NCBI RefSeq assembly: GCF_900109565.1
Contig: NZ_FNZZ01000008.1
Span: 1 to 64,000 of the forward strand
Reading direction: 5' to 3'
Origin: Sphingomonas palmae
Lineage (GTDB): Bacteria > Pseudomonadota > Alphaproteobacteria > Sphingomonadales > Sphingomonadaceae
DNA length: 64,000 nt
The translations under genes and the position numbers were made by a program. Shown piece after piece: positions 1-8,241 of the stretch (positions within the stretch are counted from its first letter, which is position 1; every line of letters starts with the position of its first letter). The notes beneath the pieces were generated by a model that ran no database searches, was not told where the DNA came from, and saw nothing but the letters and a program-made list of their open reading frames with translations.

Positions 1-30
1 CGACGCGGCGGAACAGCACGCCCTCGGTGA

Positions 31-264
31 TCGCAGCCTCGGCGCGCGGCGACGCGGCGCATCGTATCGGCGGACAGCCACGCCCAGCGCTTCAACGAGA
101 TCAAGCGGCGGCCAGACGGCATCACCCACAAGTCGCTCGCCGACGCGTTGAAGCGATTGGAACGGCACGGGCTGGTCACGCGCACGGTGATGCCGACCTC
201 TCTAATTGGCGTCCGCTATACGATCACGCCGCTCGGCCGTTCGTGCGCGACCAGAAGCTGCTAA
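31..264 (+). pseudogene. HxlR-type winged-helix regulator fragment
   Basis: The frame read from base 31 to the TAA at 262-264 carries the recognition-helix and wing region of an HxlR/MarR-like transcriptional regulator: RFNEIKRRPDGITHKSLADA, then a LERHGLVTR segment and a YTITPLG segment. These match the usual HxlR order of a helix, an LxxLExxGLVxR helix and a wing. There is no usable start codon after the in-frame stop at 28-30. The N-terminal helix and the C-terminal dimer helix that normally follow PLG are missing. It is therefore a remnant cut at both ends, probably left by the rearrangement that brought in the resolvase next to it. Confidence 0.6.
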
Positions 265-296
265 CAACCTTCGAGCGTGAGCGAAAAGGAACTGTT

Positions 297-333
297 TTCC
301 CGAAATATGTTCCCGATTGTTAATTCCCGAAAT
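297..333. repeat. Three short TTCCCGAAAT-like direct repeats
   Basis: The decamer TTCCCGAAAT occurs at 297-306 and 324-333, and a variant TTCCCGATTG lies between them at 310-319. The period is 13-14 bases. The array sits in AT-richer non-coding DNA between the broken HxlR gene and the end of the resolvase gene. It could be a recombinase or regulator binding array, or part of an old transposon end. Function is unknown. Confidence 0.45.
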
Positions 334-421
334 TCGCCAATTGCGATGCGGAAACGGGAAAACCAATCAGCCAATTGGGGCAGCTGTTGGTAAGATAAAA
401 TACTGAAAGCACGAGCCCCGC

Positions 422-1018
422 TTACGGTGAGACATCAACCGGTGCAGGCGCTTCCGTCTCGCCTCGACGGTCTGACGTTGTTGGCAGGAATCGGTAGACA
501 GTGCCGCGCGAGATGCCAAGCTGCCGCGCGATATGCGCGGGTCGGACTCCCTCGGCCGCCAGTCTGCGCACTTCTGCCGGGTCGATCCGGGCTTTGCCGC
601 CTTTGTAGACGCCGCGCAGCTTCGCGGCGGCGATGCCTTCCATCTGGCGTTCGCGGCGCAGGTTGGTCTCGAACTCGGCGAAGACACCCAGCATGTCGAG
701 GAACGCCTTGCCCGCCGCGGTGCCGGTGTCGATCGGCTGCTCGGTGGCCTTGAGTGCTACCCCTCTGCCCTTCAGTTCGTGCACGATATCCTGCAGGTCC
801 TTCATCGAGCGTGCGAGCCGGTCGATCCGCGTCACCACCAGCGTGTCGCCTTCGCGCAGGAAGTCTAGCAGGATCTGGAGCTCGGTACGCGCGCTCCGCT
901 CGGCGCCTGACTTCTTCTCCGCCCGGATCGTCTGGCAGCCGGCCACCCGCAACGCCTGGATCTGTATGTCGAGGTCCTGATCGGTGGTGGACACGCGTGC
1001 ATAGCCGAAAAGCGACAT
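422..1018 (-). CDS. Serine recombinase (resolvase/invertase family)
   Basis: A 198-residue small serine recombinase that catalyses site-specific DNA strand exchange through a 5-prime phosphoserine intermediate. The N-terminus has the classical YARVSTTDQDLDIQ segment with the nucleophilic serine at residue 10. A TRIDRLARS motif follows, then the E-rich long helix (FAEFETNLRRERQMEG), and a C-terminal helix-turn-helix (ARQLGISRGTVYRFL) that binds DNA. The length and order are those of Tn3-type resolvases and plasmid invertases. It is transcribed away from the toxin-antitoxin pair. The non-coding DNA in front of its start (1019-1200) is where a res site would be expected, but I could not define subsites. 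It probably belongs to a transposon or plasmid multimer-resolution module. Confidence 0.93.
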   Translation of the reverse strand: MSLFGYARVSTTDQDLDIQIQALRVAGCQTIRAEKKSGAERSARTELQILLDFLREGDTLVVTRIDRLARSMKDLQDIVHELKGRGVALKATEQPIDTGTAAGKAFLDMLGVFAEFETNLRRERQMEGIAAAKLRGVYKGGKARIDPAEVRRLAAEGVRPAHIARQLGISRGTVYRFLPTTSDRRGETEAPAPVDVSP

Positions 1019-1168
1019 GGAAGCCCTGTTCTGTTCAATCAGCTTCTAGATCGTGCGCGGCAGCTGTTCAATATGGCTGCAAGCGACCCTGTTCGGACGC
1101 TGGCGCTGCTTAATCGGCTATGTTCTAGCAAAGTATACCCAGATGGACGACCGATGGAGACACAGTCT

Positions 1169-1223
1169 GCATATATGCCCCACCTAAGGCTTTGCCATAG
1201 TCCTCAATGTGGCATACTATGCC
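1169..1223 (+). promoter_or_regulatory. Two palindromes in front of the VapBC pair
   Basis: GCATATATGC at 1169-1178 is a perfect palindrome. GGCATACTATGCC at 1211-1223 is a 6-1-6 inverted repeat ending 28 bases before the antitoxin ATG. Both share the GCATA core. AbrB-type antitoxins usually repress their own operon by binding such inverted repeats, so this is a plausible autoregulatory operator. It could also overlap the resolvase promoter or res site, because the resolvase gene is divergent. Confidence 0.5.
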
Positions 1224-1250
1224 TGTGAAGCAGATGCAGGACGAAGGGCG

Positions 1251-1544
1251 ATGGCAACGCAAACTATGGACATCAAAGTGGCTGGCAACGGTCGCATGGT
1301 TCTTCCCGCATCAGTGCGGAAGGCGATGGGGTTGCATGGCGATGCCAAGGTCATCCTGACTGTAGAGGATGATCAGGTCCGTCTGACTCCGATCGGACAC
1401 GGGGTGTCACGGGCACAGGCGCTCTACCGCGAACATGCCAAACAGGCGCGCACGACCGATGACTTTCTCAGTGACCGAAAAGCCGAAGCTGCCGTCGATC
1501 TCGGTGAGGTCGCATCCGGTGATAAGGATCGGAACGCGCAATGA
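1251..1544 (+). CDS. vapB: AbrB/SpoVT-fold antitoxin (VapB-like)
   Basis: A 97-residue protein whose first half is a swapped-hairpin AbrB domain (DIKVAGNGRMVLPASVRKAM, then KVILTVEDDQVRLTPI). This DNA-binding fold is used by VapB, MazE and SpoVT proteins. The C-terminal half is charged and probably disordered, the part that normally threads into the toxin. I chose the ATG at 1251, which follows a GAAGGG stretch, over an upstream ATG at 1209 that would overlap the palindromic operator. The stop overlaps the start of the PIN-domain gene by four bases (ATGA), so the two are translationally coupled. It should neutralise the toxin and repress the operon. Confidence 0.88.
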   Translation: MATQTMDIKVAGNGRMVLPASVRKAMGLHGDAKVILTVEDDQVRLTPIGHGVSRAQALYREHAKQARTTDDFLSDRKAEAAVDLGEVASGDKDRNAQ

Positions 1545-1927
1545 CGTCCGCCGTCTTCGACGCATCCGCGGTACTGGCACTGGTTCGGGACGAACCCGGT
1601 GCCGACAAGGTCGCACCATATGTCGGGCGCGCGGCCATCTCGGCGGTCAACCTCCAGGAGGTCGTCAAGGAACTGCTGCTGAGCGGACTCGACGAAGCCA
1701 CCACCCGCGAACTGCTGGACGAACTCCGCCTCGACATCCGCGCGCACGACGTTGCCGCAGCCTATGCGGCCGCGGCATTGCACGCCCAGACGCGCGAGTA
1801 CGGCCGCGGCTTGGGTGATCGGTCCTGCCTGGCGCTTGCCATGCAACTTGGCGTCCCCGCCCTCACCGCCGATCGCGAGTGGAAGAAGGTACGGGTCAAG
1901 AACCTGAGGCTCGAGCACATCCGCTAA
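1541..1927 (+). CDS. vapC: PIN-domain ribonuclease toxin (VapC-like)
   Basis: A 128-residue PIN-domain protein, expected to be a magnesium-dependent RNase that cuts tRNA or rRNA when freed from its antitoxin. The conserved acidic residues are all visible: Asp7 in the opening VFDASAVLAL strand, Glu40 in NLQEVVKEL, Asp93 in GLGDRSCLALA and Asp111 in LTADREW. The length is normal for VapC. It overlaps the antitoxin gene by four bases, the standard type II arrangement. Because the active site looks complete, the pair is likely to be functional and could stabilise the neighbouring accessory region. Confidence 0.92.
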   Translation: MTSAVFDASAVLALVRDEPGADKVAPYVGRAAISAVNLQEVVKELLLSGLDEATTRELLDELRLDIRAHDVAAAYAAAALHAQTREYGRGLGDRSCLALAMQLGVPALTADREWKKVRVKNLRLEHIR

Positions 1928-2038
1928 CCCAAGACGCCCGCATCTGCAGCCGAGCAGAGGGCAGCCAATTCGGCAAATGCCCACTCTTTCAGAAAACGCT
2001 TCCCCCTTGGCGAGAGCGCCCGCTGTTTCAGGAGAACC

Positions 2039-2155
2039 GACATCCTGTTCTGCCTCGCGCTTGCCAAGCGCGACGTCCTCTCCGCCTTGACCGCCGACCG
2101 CAAACGGAAGGAAAACGCAGGCGCAGCAGAGGTCAAGGTGGTGGTGATCCGCTGA
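2039..2155 (+). pseudogene. C-terminal fragment of a second PIN/VapC protein
   Basis: The frame from 2039 to the TGA at 2153-2155 reads DILFCLALAKRDVLSALTAD and continues to a VKVVVIR end. It lines up with the last third of the intact toxin upstream (GDRSCLALA..LGVPALTADREW..) and with the usual VapC ending. No start codon or N-terminal PIN half is present. It is therefore a decayed copy or the scar of an older toxin gene. The rest of 1928-2293 shows no other coding signal. Confidence 0.5.
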
Positions 2156-2293
2156 GCGCAGGTGGTCACCGACTATTGCAGAAGGTGCAGAGCTACCAGT
2201 CCACGCTGCGACAATATTCGGTCGAACATGCAATGACAGGTTGAAGCACATCGCTATTGGGGCCGACGCGCTTCACGTCAGCCCCTTGCTTAT

Positions 2294-3655
2294 TCACCGC
2301 GCCCAGATCTGCCCGGTTGTGCAATTGACGAGCTGATGCTCGAAAGGCCTATGAAGACGCAGCTTCAATCCGCCATCCATGAGTGGATTTGCATCTGCAA
2401 TGATTGCGTCAATATCGAACGGTAGACGATCGATAGAAGCGATCGACGATCCGATCAATTCATTGGCTTCGTGTTCTGTATAGGTACCGTAATACATTTC
2501 TACCCAGTCATGGTATTTCATGAATACACCGGGAACATCGACCTCAGCCTTGATGCAGCCATCCCGCCAGAACAGGATAGCGTGGAGTTCTCCCAGATTG
2601 GTCGTGAAGCTGACCAGCGCTTCATAGTCGCGGGTAAGACGAGCGAGGATCGCAGCCTGCCCCTCTGGTGCGGCCCGCAGGATAGCTGCGGCGAACTCCT
2701 CGATCTCACCGTCTGCACCGAGCGCTCGCAATGCGTCGCGTTCAGCGAAGCGCCCGGAAATGCCCGAAGGGACAGGGTTGAACATCGACCAGGCCGTGAT
2801 GTGCGCCGGAATGTAATCAAGCACGACACCAGGACGCATCGCTTCGTCGATGCCGTCATATTCGACGTAGAAGGCAAGGCATTCATCGGCGCGCTGCTCC
2901 TCGAAATCGAGCGCGATGGCGCGAACGGCGACGCCCGGCGCATCCTTCGGGATCTTGTTTTCGGCCAGGACGCGCACATCCCTTGCTTGCTCGGCGACCA
3001 GCCGGCGTCGCTTCCACAATGTCTCCATGTCGACAGCGATGGATGTCGCCAGCGCCTCGATCTGCGTCGGTGTCGCCGAGCAGAAGCGGGATGCCCCGGT
3101 ATCACTCGCCGAACGCTGCAACACCACATTGCCGGCCGGCTGGAATGGCGGAAACTGGATCAGATGCCGTGCATCGCTGTCGACGATGAACACCGGCGAT
3201 GGCAGGCCGATGCGCTGCCAGGGCTTGCCGCGCACCTGTTGCGAGATGGCATAGCGCAGCAGTTCGAGATTGATGCCGTGGGCGTCGCGCCGCGTGGCCT
3301 CAAGCGGGAACAGTCCCGGACGCGCGACATCGGTGACCCAGAATTCACGTCCGATCAGAACGCTGCCGATCTCGTCCGATTGAACGCGTGTTCCCAGCGG
3401 CAGGTCGAATGCCTGCCGGGCATCGGCGAGTGCGTCGAGCAGGTTGGCGCCGAGCGTGACGATCTGGCTGTCATCCATATCGAACAGGATGGACCAGCCG
3501 TCCGGATGCTGGCTGCGTCGCAGATCGACCATCAGCGCGCTGAAAAGGGCGACGGCAAGCGGCGTTCCGTTGGCCAGCATCATGTCTGCCAGTGCTGCGG
3601 ATAATTGTGCGCGGAGCCGAGCCCCGTTCGATTGCACCTGATCCTTAACTTCCAT
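2294..3655 (-). CDS. Unknown protein, last gene of the left arm of the accessory cluster
   Basis: A protein of about 453 residues that I do not recognise. No membrane segment, signal peptide or known nucleotide-binding motif is visible. It has mixed alpha/beta composition with long helices near the start (ARLRAQLSAALADMMLANG) and a hydrophobic, aromatic-rich C-terminal third (FMKYHDWVEMYYGTY). The frame stays open to 3775, but only a TTG is available there. The ATG at 3655 is preferred because an AAGGA Shine-Dalgarno sits eight bases before it; ATGs at 3661, 3715 and 3748 are alternatives. It lies about 150 bases after the helicase gene on the same strand, so it is probably co-transcribed with the replication-like genes. 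Confidence 0.75.
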   Translation of the reverse strand: MEVKDQVQSNGARLRAQLSAALADMMLANGTPLAVALFSALMVDLRRSQHPDGWSILFDMDDSQIVTLGANLLDALADARQAFDLPLGTRVQSDEIGSVLIGREFWVTDVARPGLFPLEATRRDAHGINLELLRYAISQQVRGKPWQRIGLPSPVFIVDSDARHLIQFPPFQPAGNVVLQRSASDTGASRFCSATPTQIEALATSIAVDMETLWKRRRLVAEQARDVRVLAENKIPKDAPGVAVRAIALDFEEQRADECLAFYVEYDGIDEAMRPGVVLDYIPAHITAWSMFNPVPSGISGRFAERDALRALGADGEIEEFAAAILRAAPEGQAAILARLTRDYEALVSFTTNLGELHAILFWRDGCIKAEVDVPGVFMKYHDWVEMYYGTYTEHEANELIGSSIASIDRLPFDIDAIIADANPLMDGGLKLRLHRPFEHQLVNCTTGQIWAR

Positions 3656-3804
3656 CTTCATTTTCCTTTCTGTGGCAATTGCCGCATCTCGAATCTGAAG
3701 AATGGAATCAGACATCACCCCGGTAGGTATGAACCTCACTTGTCGCATGGGCCGCACCTTGCGGCCGTGTCGCAAGGTTTATCCTGAGTGAGGGGCTTGG
3801 CTGC

Positions 3805-5328
3805 CTAGGCCTCATCTGGTGACGGATCAGGCCATCTTGCGAAACGGTAGCGATTGTTCGCGTTGGTAAGGACGCCAGCTTCCGCAAGCTGTTGAAGGTG
3901 CCACGACAATCCACCGATGCGGATGCCTGCGCCGCTTCCGGACGAGCTGACGATACAGCGGCGTGCCTTGAAAGGCTCTTCGCCGTGCATGGTATCCAGC
4001 GTCTTCTTGATCAGGCTCTCGATCACGTAGTCGCCAGGCGCAATGTTGGGATAAGCGCGCTTGATGACGCGCAATATTATCGGTGTGCCTGGCCGATATC
4101 TTGCCTCCTTGTCGGCGCGTTGCTGCGCCGAAGAGCGCGGTGCGGGCGTCGTTGAAGAAGCATTGTGCCGCTTGCCGGGATCCTGTGCCTTGGCATCACC
4201 CGGCCTGGTGCTGCCGGGCTTTGGCGCATCTACTTGCCTAAAGGCGCCCTCCTCGACGCGGACGAGATAGCGCGGATCGCGACAGACGCCCTGCAGATTG
4301 GCCTTGGCGGCATAGACCACGAGGATGTCCTCGCGCCTGACACCCGGGAGCCGCTCGCGCAGTTCCTTGGCTTCATGGACCGTATTGCGCTTGAGATGCC
4401 ACTCCTGGATGAAGCGCACCTCGACCACCATGCGCGGAGCGGTGGTCCAGATGGCAACGCCGCGCAGGCGGGCCGCGGCCGTGCCCCACGGATCCTTCTG
4501 CGGAACGGTGCTACCCTTGGGCACGTGCCCGATGATCGTGAAAAAGAGCTTCATCGTCTCGCACATGCGATTGAGATAGAAGAAGAAGTTCGTCGTCGCC
4601 CCCTCGTCCATCGAATCGAAACCCGCCATGCTGGTGGCCGAGTCCATGACGACGCCCACGATCTGATCCTCCGGATCGTCGTGCCGGGCGTTCCAGCCTT
4701 TGATGTATTCACGCACTTCCGTCAGAACTTCGGACGCGCGCCAGACGCGGTCCTCGGCCAACCTGAAAAGGCTCGCGTTCGGATGGCGGAACTCGGCCTC
4801 GCTCATGCTGAGGAACGGCATGACGTGAAGGCGGGCGCTGGTTTCGCGCGCCATCGCGGCGTCCTGACCCATCGTGGTGTGCAGGATATTGCGCAATCGC
4901 TCGATGATCTGCTGCCCGGTATCCTCGGCGCTGAGGATCAGGACGTGCCCCGTACCGTTGATCGTACCGCCTAGCCAAGTCGGCGCACGGTATTCCGGGC
5001 GGCTGGCGATCATCGCCGCCATCCACAGAAGCAGCTGCGTCTTGCCGGTCGAACCTGCACCAAACCAGACGTTCGCGCCCCTCGCCGGCAGCCAGCCATC
5101 TACCCGGAATGGTATCCGGGGCATTGCGACATGCAAGCTGTTGCTAGCCAGCCACCGATCAGATTCAGGCTGTGAGTGCCACCGCTTGCCCGACGGCGCC
5201 GCATGCGCCGTCTGCGCGTTCCGATCCGGTGCGTCCGGATCGGCGATCCTGGCGGAACGTGAGGTCATGATTGGCCGAACTCGAGCAATGTCGCGCGCGT
5301 GCTGCGCGCGACGGGTAGAATTCAGCAT
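3805..5328 (-). CDS. RepA-like RecA-fold ATPase/helicase (AAA_25 type)
   Basis: A 507-residue P-loop ATPase of the RepA/RSF1010-like hexameric helicase group. The Walker A motif GAGSTGKT is at about residues 90-97 and is followed by a long hydrophobic helix. A Walker B-like strand (DQIVGVVMDSATS) and an IIGHVPKG segment come later. The order matches plasmid and phage helicases that unwind DNA at an origin or load replication proteins. The C-terminal 130 residues form a linker rich in Pro, Ser and Arg followed by a small winged-helix-like domain (LSWHLQQLAEAGVLTN). It sits between the exonuclease gene and the unknown 453-residue gene on the same strand. The first 60 residues are low complexity, so a downstream start at 5268 (MTSRSARIAD) is possible. 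Confidence 0.82.
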   Translation of the reverse strand: MLNSTRRAQHARDIARVRPIMTSRSARIADPDAPDRNAQTAHAAPSGKRWHSQPESDRWLASNSLHVAMPRIPFRVDGWLPARGANVWFGAGSTGKTQLLLWMAAMIASRPEYRAPTWLGGTINGTGHVLILSAEDTGQQIIERLRNILHTTMGQDAAMARETSARLHVMPFLSMSEAEFRHPNASLFRLAEDRVWRASEVLTEVREYIKGWNARHDDPEDQIVGVVMDSATSMAGFDSMDEGATTNFFFYLNRMCETMKLFFTIIGHVPKGSTVPQKDPWGTAAARLRGVAIWTTAPRMVVEVRFIQEWHLKRNTVHEAKELRERLPGVRREDILVVYAAKANLQGVCRDPRYLVRVEEGAFRQVDAPKPGSTRPGDAKAQDPGKRHNASSTTPAPRSSAQQRADKEARYRPGTPIILRVIKRAYPNIAPGDYVIESLIKKTLDTMHGEEPFKARRCIVSSSGSGAGIRIGGLSWHLQQLAEAGVLTNANNRYRFARWPDPSPDEA

Positions 5329-5342
5329 TCAGCGCGAAATCC

Positions 5343-5354
5343 CTTATATAATAT
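5343..5354 (-). promoter_or_regulatory. Possible minus-10 element before the helicase gene
   Basis: An isolated AT-rich block reads TATTATAT on the minus strand, about 20 bases before the helicase ATG in otherwise GC-rich DNA. It could be a promoter minus-10 element giving the helicase its own very short leader. No clear minus-35 hexamer is seen, so this is a weak call. Confidence 0.25.
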
Positions 5355-5438
5355 GATGGACTAAAGGTCGGCTGATATTCATCAGCCGCCCTGGTCCGTC
5401 CCGCGCTGAAAATATGCGTGGTCAGCAGGCAGACATGC

Positions 5439-6296
5439 TCACCTGCCCGCGTCCATGATCGCGAGCTTGGCGTTCTCTGCCGTGAAAGCGTCCTGCAGGA
5501 TCCGTTCTCCAAACCGCTGCCAATGGGCCGTGTAGGAACGATGTCCGCAATGTGCGGTGACGAAGTCGCACAGCCTGCGAGTTGCCTCCAGGGTCGAGGT
5601 GCTGCCACCCAGCAGATGGCGCCAGTGCATCAGGATCATCGACGTCGTCAGGACATCGCCCTCGCATACCGACTTGACCGACGACCATTTGCCCTGATCC
5701 ATCAGCTGGCTGACCAGATCCGGGCGGCAGGTCACCTTGGCCGGGATGCCGAACTTGGCAGCGACCTCCGCAAGGTGCGGAGAACTGGCGCCTGCACACA
5801 TCTCGGTCATCAGATCCCGGTGGCCAGAGCTATGGCGTCGCCACGGCGAATGAAGCCGCGAGAGGCAGGACGGCAGCCGCAATCCCGCTGCGGCCGCAGC
5901 GAGCAGGATCTGTGGCACATCGTTGTGAAATCCGCCCCAGGTCACGAGCTCGACGTTTTGCAGGGCATCCATATCGGCAAAAAAGGCCCGCACGATGCCA
6001 GCCTCATCCAGCTCGGGAGCGCCGCGCGTTTCCATGCGCAGCGGGCGCAGGCCATCGTCGGTATCGGCAAAGATCGCCCAGCTGAGGACAACGATCTGCT
6101 GACACGCCCACCTTGGGGTCACGCGCGGATCGGTGCGACGATCACGCGGAGACAGGGTGGCCACGTCAGCCGGCACGAAGCGCTCGGCCTGTAGGTAACG
6201 TCCGTGAACGACGTGGTCGTAACGGCATTCGGCGTCCAGAACGACGACATAGCCGGGTGTGTCCGCCTTCCACAGGCGGGAGGTATCGATCTGCAT
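5439..6296 (-). CDS. Predicted 3'-5' exonuclease of the DnaQ/PolB-exo fold
   Basis: A 285-residue protein with the three exonuclease motifs of the DnaQ superfamily in the arrangement of the predicted PolB-like exonuclease family (PF10108-like). Exo I is VVVLDAE with Asp21 and Glu23. Exo II is TWGGFHNDVPQIL with Asp126. Exo III is VCEGDVLTT with Asp214. All four metal-binding acids are present, so it should be catalytically competent on single-stranded DNA ends. The start ATG at 6296 has a good AGGAGA Shine-Dalgarno. It is the third of three same-strand genes of similar shape, and the only one with a complete active site. The RepA-like helicase follows, suggesting a shared role in DNA replication or processing of the element. 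Confidence 0.8.
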   Translation of the reverse strand: MQIDTSRLWKADTPGYVVVLDAECRYDHVVHGRYLQAERFVPADVATLSPRDRRTDPRVTPRWACQQIVVLSWAIFADTDDGLRPLRMETRGAPELDEAGIVRAFFADMDALQNVELVTWGGFHNDVPQILLAAAAAGLRLPSCLSRLHSPWRRHSSGHRDLMTEMCAGASSPHLAEVAAKFGIPAKVTCRPDLVSQLMDQGKWSSVKSVCEGDVLTTSMILMHWRHLLGGSTSTLEATRRLCDFVTAHCGHRSYTAHWQRFGERILQDAFTAENAKLAIMDAGR

Positions 6297-6343
6297 GTGA
6301 TTTCTCCTGCGGACACCCAGGTCCGCGACAGGGAAGAAGGAAG

Positions 6344-7000
6344 TCAGCGGGCGGAGCGCTGATCGGCCCGCCAGATGTCGAAAGCGCGCAGTGCGGCTTG
6401 CGCGGGGTGACTGTGGTCATCGAAGTCGCCGAACGGGCGCACCCAACACTGCCAGCCGACGATCGCCTCATCGATCAGTTCGGTAGCCGTCGTGATCGGA
6501 TCGGGCAGCAGAACCGCTGGTGTCGCGCCGTCGCATTCGTCGATGCGAACATCGGGTCCGCACAGGCACGGCATGGCCTGCGCTCGAGCCTGGCGCACAT
6601 GCCAGGTGTGCCCGCGTGGCATGTCGCGCCAACGGCCCACGGTATCTCGCGCGACCGCGACGATTTCCGGATGATGCAGCGGATCGGCAAGTGCGAGGAG
6701 CCGGCGCGGCACAGAGCCCCAATTGTCCCAGCTGATGACGGCTGGCGCATCCGACAACCGCGGCTCCAGCCAGTCGAGCAGGTCCGCCACCTTCTCGCCC
6801 TCGTGCAGACACCGGGCTGCAGTGGCGAAGTGCGGCTGGCCACCGTCACCCTGCGTGACTGACAGCAGACCGATACCGGTCATGAAGCGGTTATCCGGGC
6901 GATGCCGGGCACCGAAGCACGCACCGATGGTGCGCACGGCGAGGCTGATGGACACGGGCGCGTAACAGCGCGCGTCGATCGACACGTCGATAAGGGTCAT
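6344..7000 (-). CDS. Unknown protein, possible degenerate DnaQ-fold paralogue (A)
   Basis: A 218-residue protein starting at an ATG with an AAGGAAA Shine-Dalgarno. It is not recognised by family. Its layout follows the neighbouring exonuclease: an opening LIDVSIDARCY strand where exo I (DxE) should be, a glycine-rich beta region, a helix and a SWDNWGSVPRRLL segment where exo II (WGGFHNDVPQIL) should be, and a C-terminal ITTATELIDEAIVGW helix near the exo III position. The catalytic acids are not conserved. If the relationship is right it is a non-catalytic structural or regulatory version. The relationship is my inference from pattern only. Confidence 0.7.
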   Translation of the reverse strand: MTLIDVSIDARCYAPVSISLAVRTIGACFGARHRPDNRFMTGIGLLSVTQGDGGQPHFATAARCLHEGEKVADLLDWLEPRLSDAPAVISWDNWGSVPRRLLALADPLHHPEIVAVARDTVGRWRDMPRGHTWHVRQARAQAMPCLCGPDVRIDECDGATPAVLLPDPITTATELIDEAIVGWQCWVRPFGDFDDHSHPAQAALRAFDIWRADQRSAR

Positions 7001-7049
7001 TTGATTTCCTTGATGACGCCCGCCCTGGGGCGCGCAGGCGTGGGAGGGT

Positions 7050-7706
7050 TCAGGCAGTCAGCGAATCGAGATCGGAGGCGTGGAGCTGCGCGGCTGCATT
7101 GTCCGTTCCGCGAAGCCAGGCGGCAAAATGCGTGCTCATGGCAGCAGCGATCCCACGCCCGATCGGCGCGGTTGCCGCCATGCGGTGAAGGACGAGGCGG
7201 AAAGCCGCGATCACATCCACCTGCGTCTCATGATCGATCCGGTCTGTGTCGGACCGGCACCATGCCGCGAAGCGCGCATCCGGATCGATGCTGGTGCAGA
7301 TGATGTCCGACCAGGTGCAGGCTTCCGCAAAGGTCAGCGGTCTCCCATTCACCTGCCGCGCGGACAGGTCGAGCAACGGTTGCGGCCCGCATCCCGCAAG
7401 CGTTCTCAGGCACGGTGACCGATCAGCGTCCGGCAGCTTCGCCAAGAGCGCGTGGATCTCGTCCAGCCGATATCCCGCGATTGTCGATCCGATGCTCGTC
7501 AGATGCCCGTCGAGCCAGCCCAGGAGCATGGCCGGATCGCCGGAGGGCTGGAGCAGACACCCATCCAGTGTGAACAGCACTGACCTGCCGTCCAGACGCG
7601 CAGTCAGGATGGCTGCGCCGACCGGAATGTGGGCGTTGAAGCCGAGGTGATGACCGATGTCGAGCCGCGCGATGCTCAGCGTCGTGATGGTAGGTGTCGG
7701 TAGCAT
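7050..7706 (-). CDS. Unknown protein, possible degenerate DnaQ-fold paralogue (B)
   Basis: A 218-residue protein, first gene of the left arm. The ATG at 7706 is preferred over the ATG at 7718 because GGAG lies seven bases before it. It looks like a third member of the exonuclease-shaped group. A first strand SIARLDIGHHLGF replaces the DxE motif. A beta region ends in TIAGYRLDEIHALL at the exo II position. A C-terminal ETQVDVIAAFRLVL helix keeps an Asp where exo III has ECEGDVL-like sequence. At least two metal ligands are missing. It has the same length as the next gene, which suggests duplication followed by divergence. Function unknown. Confidence 0.7.
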   Translation of the reverse strand: MLPTPTITTLSIARLDIGHHLGFNAHIPVGAAILTARLDGRSVLFTLDGCLLQPSGDPAMLLGWLDGHLTSIGSTIAGYRLDEIHALLAKLPDADRSPCLRTLAGCGPQPLLDLSARQVNGRPLTFAEACTWSDIICTSIDPDARFAAWCRSDTDRIDHETQVDVIAAFRLVLHRMAATAPIGRGIAAAMSTHFAAWLRGTDNAAAQLHASDLDSLTA

Positions 7707-7743
7707 GATGAACTCCATGCGTGCGTCGACATGCCGTGCCGCT

Positions 7744-7799
7744 GACGCGGATCGGTTTGTGGGACGCGGATGTTGGTGAGAGGACCGGTAATGACCGGT
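7744..7799. repeat. Paired direct repeats in the divergent control region
   Basis: GACGCGGAT occurs at 7744-7752 and again at 7763-7771. GACCGGT occurs at 7783-7789 and 7793-7799, exactly ten bases (one helical turn) apart. The ACCGGT core is itself a palindrome. The set lies 40-95 bases in front of the first left-arm gene and is a candidate repressor binding site. Confidence 0.45.
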
Positions 7800-8241
7800 T
7801 GGCGACGAAGGCGCCGTCTGAGGGTCAGCCGGTGAACACCGACCTTTCTTTTCCCTCCTTCAACTCCTTCGCTTCAGCCGCTCATCAATCATCAGCAGCG
7901 CTGACGAATTACGGTGCCGAACCTCTTGCGATCGCCGGCATGCAGGACAGTGAAGGTGGATCAAGCGATCGGTGCGAATAGTCGGCTGGCGCTGGTACCG
8001 TTCTGCTTTCGCCTGACGGGGTAGACGCGATCATCCATCGGCAGATCGCGACCCGATCCACGGATAGCGGATCCTCGATAGACGCGCGCTGCAGGATGAT
8101 CGCGAAGCGTAGAGGGGGTGATCACACACCCGTCTTGAGAGCGGCGCAGCGGCGACCCCCGCGTTAGCGCTGGCACGCGCGTGAGCGGTGCCACACTCGG
8201 CGCGCAGCGCCGATCCAAGCGCCTCGGCAGAGGCGCCGCAC

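Noticed and set aside
297..333. Repeats as alphaproteobacterial LexA (SOS) boxes
   Set aside because: The GTTC-N7-GTTC spacing of alphaproteobacterial LexA sites is not met.
2471..3604. 377-residue plus-strand frame opposite the unknown 453-residue gene
   Set aside because: Considered because the minus-strand gene is itself unrecognised. The minus frame is longer, has a Shine-Dalgarno and lies in an operon; the plus frame has neither.
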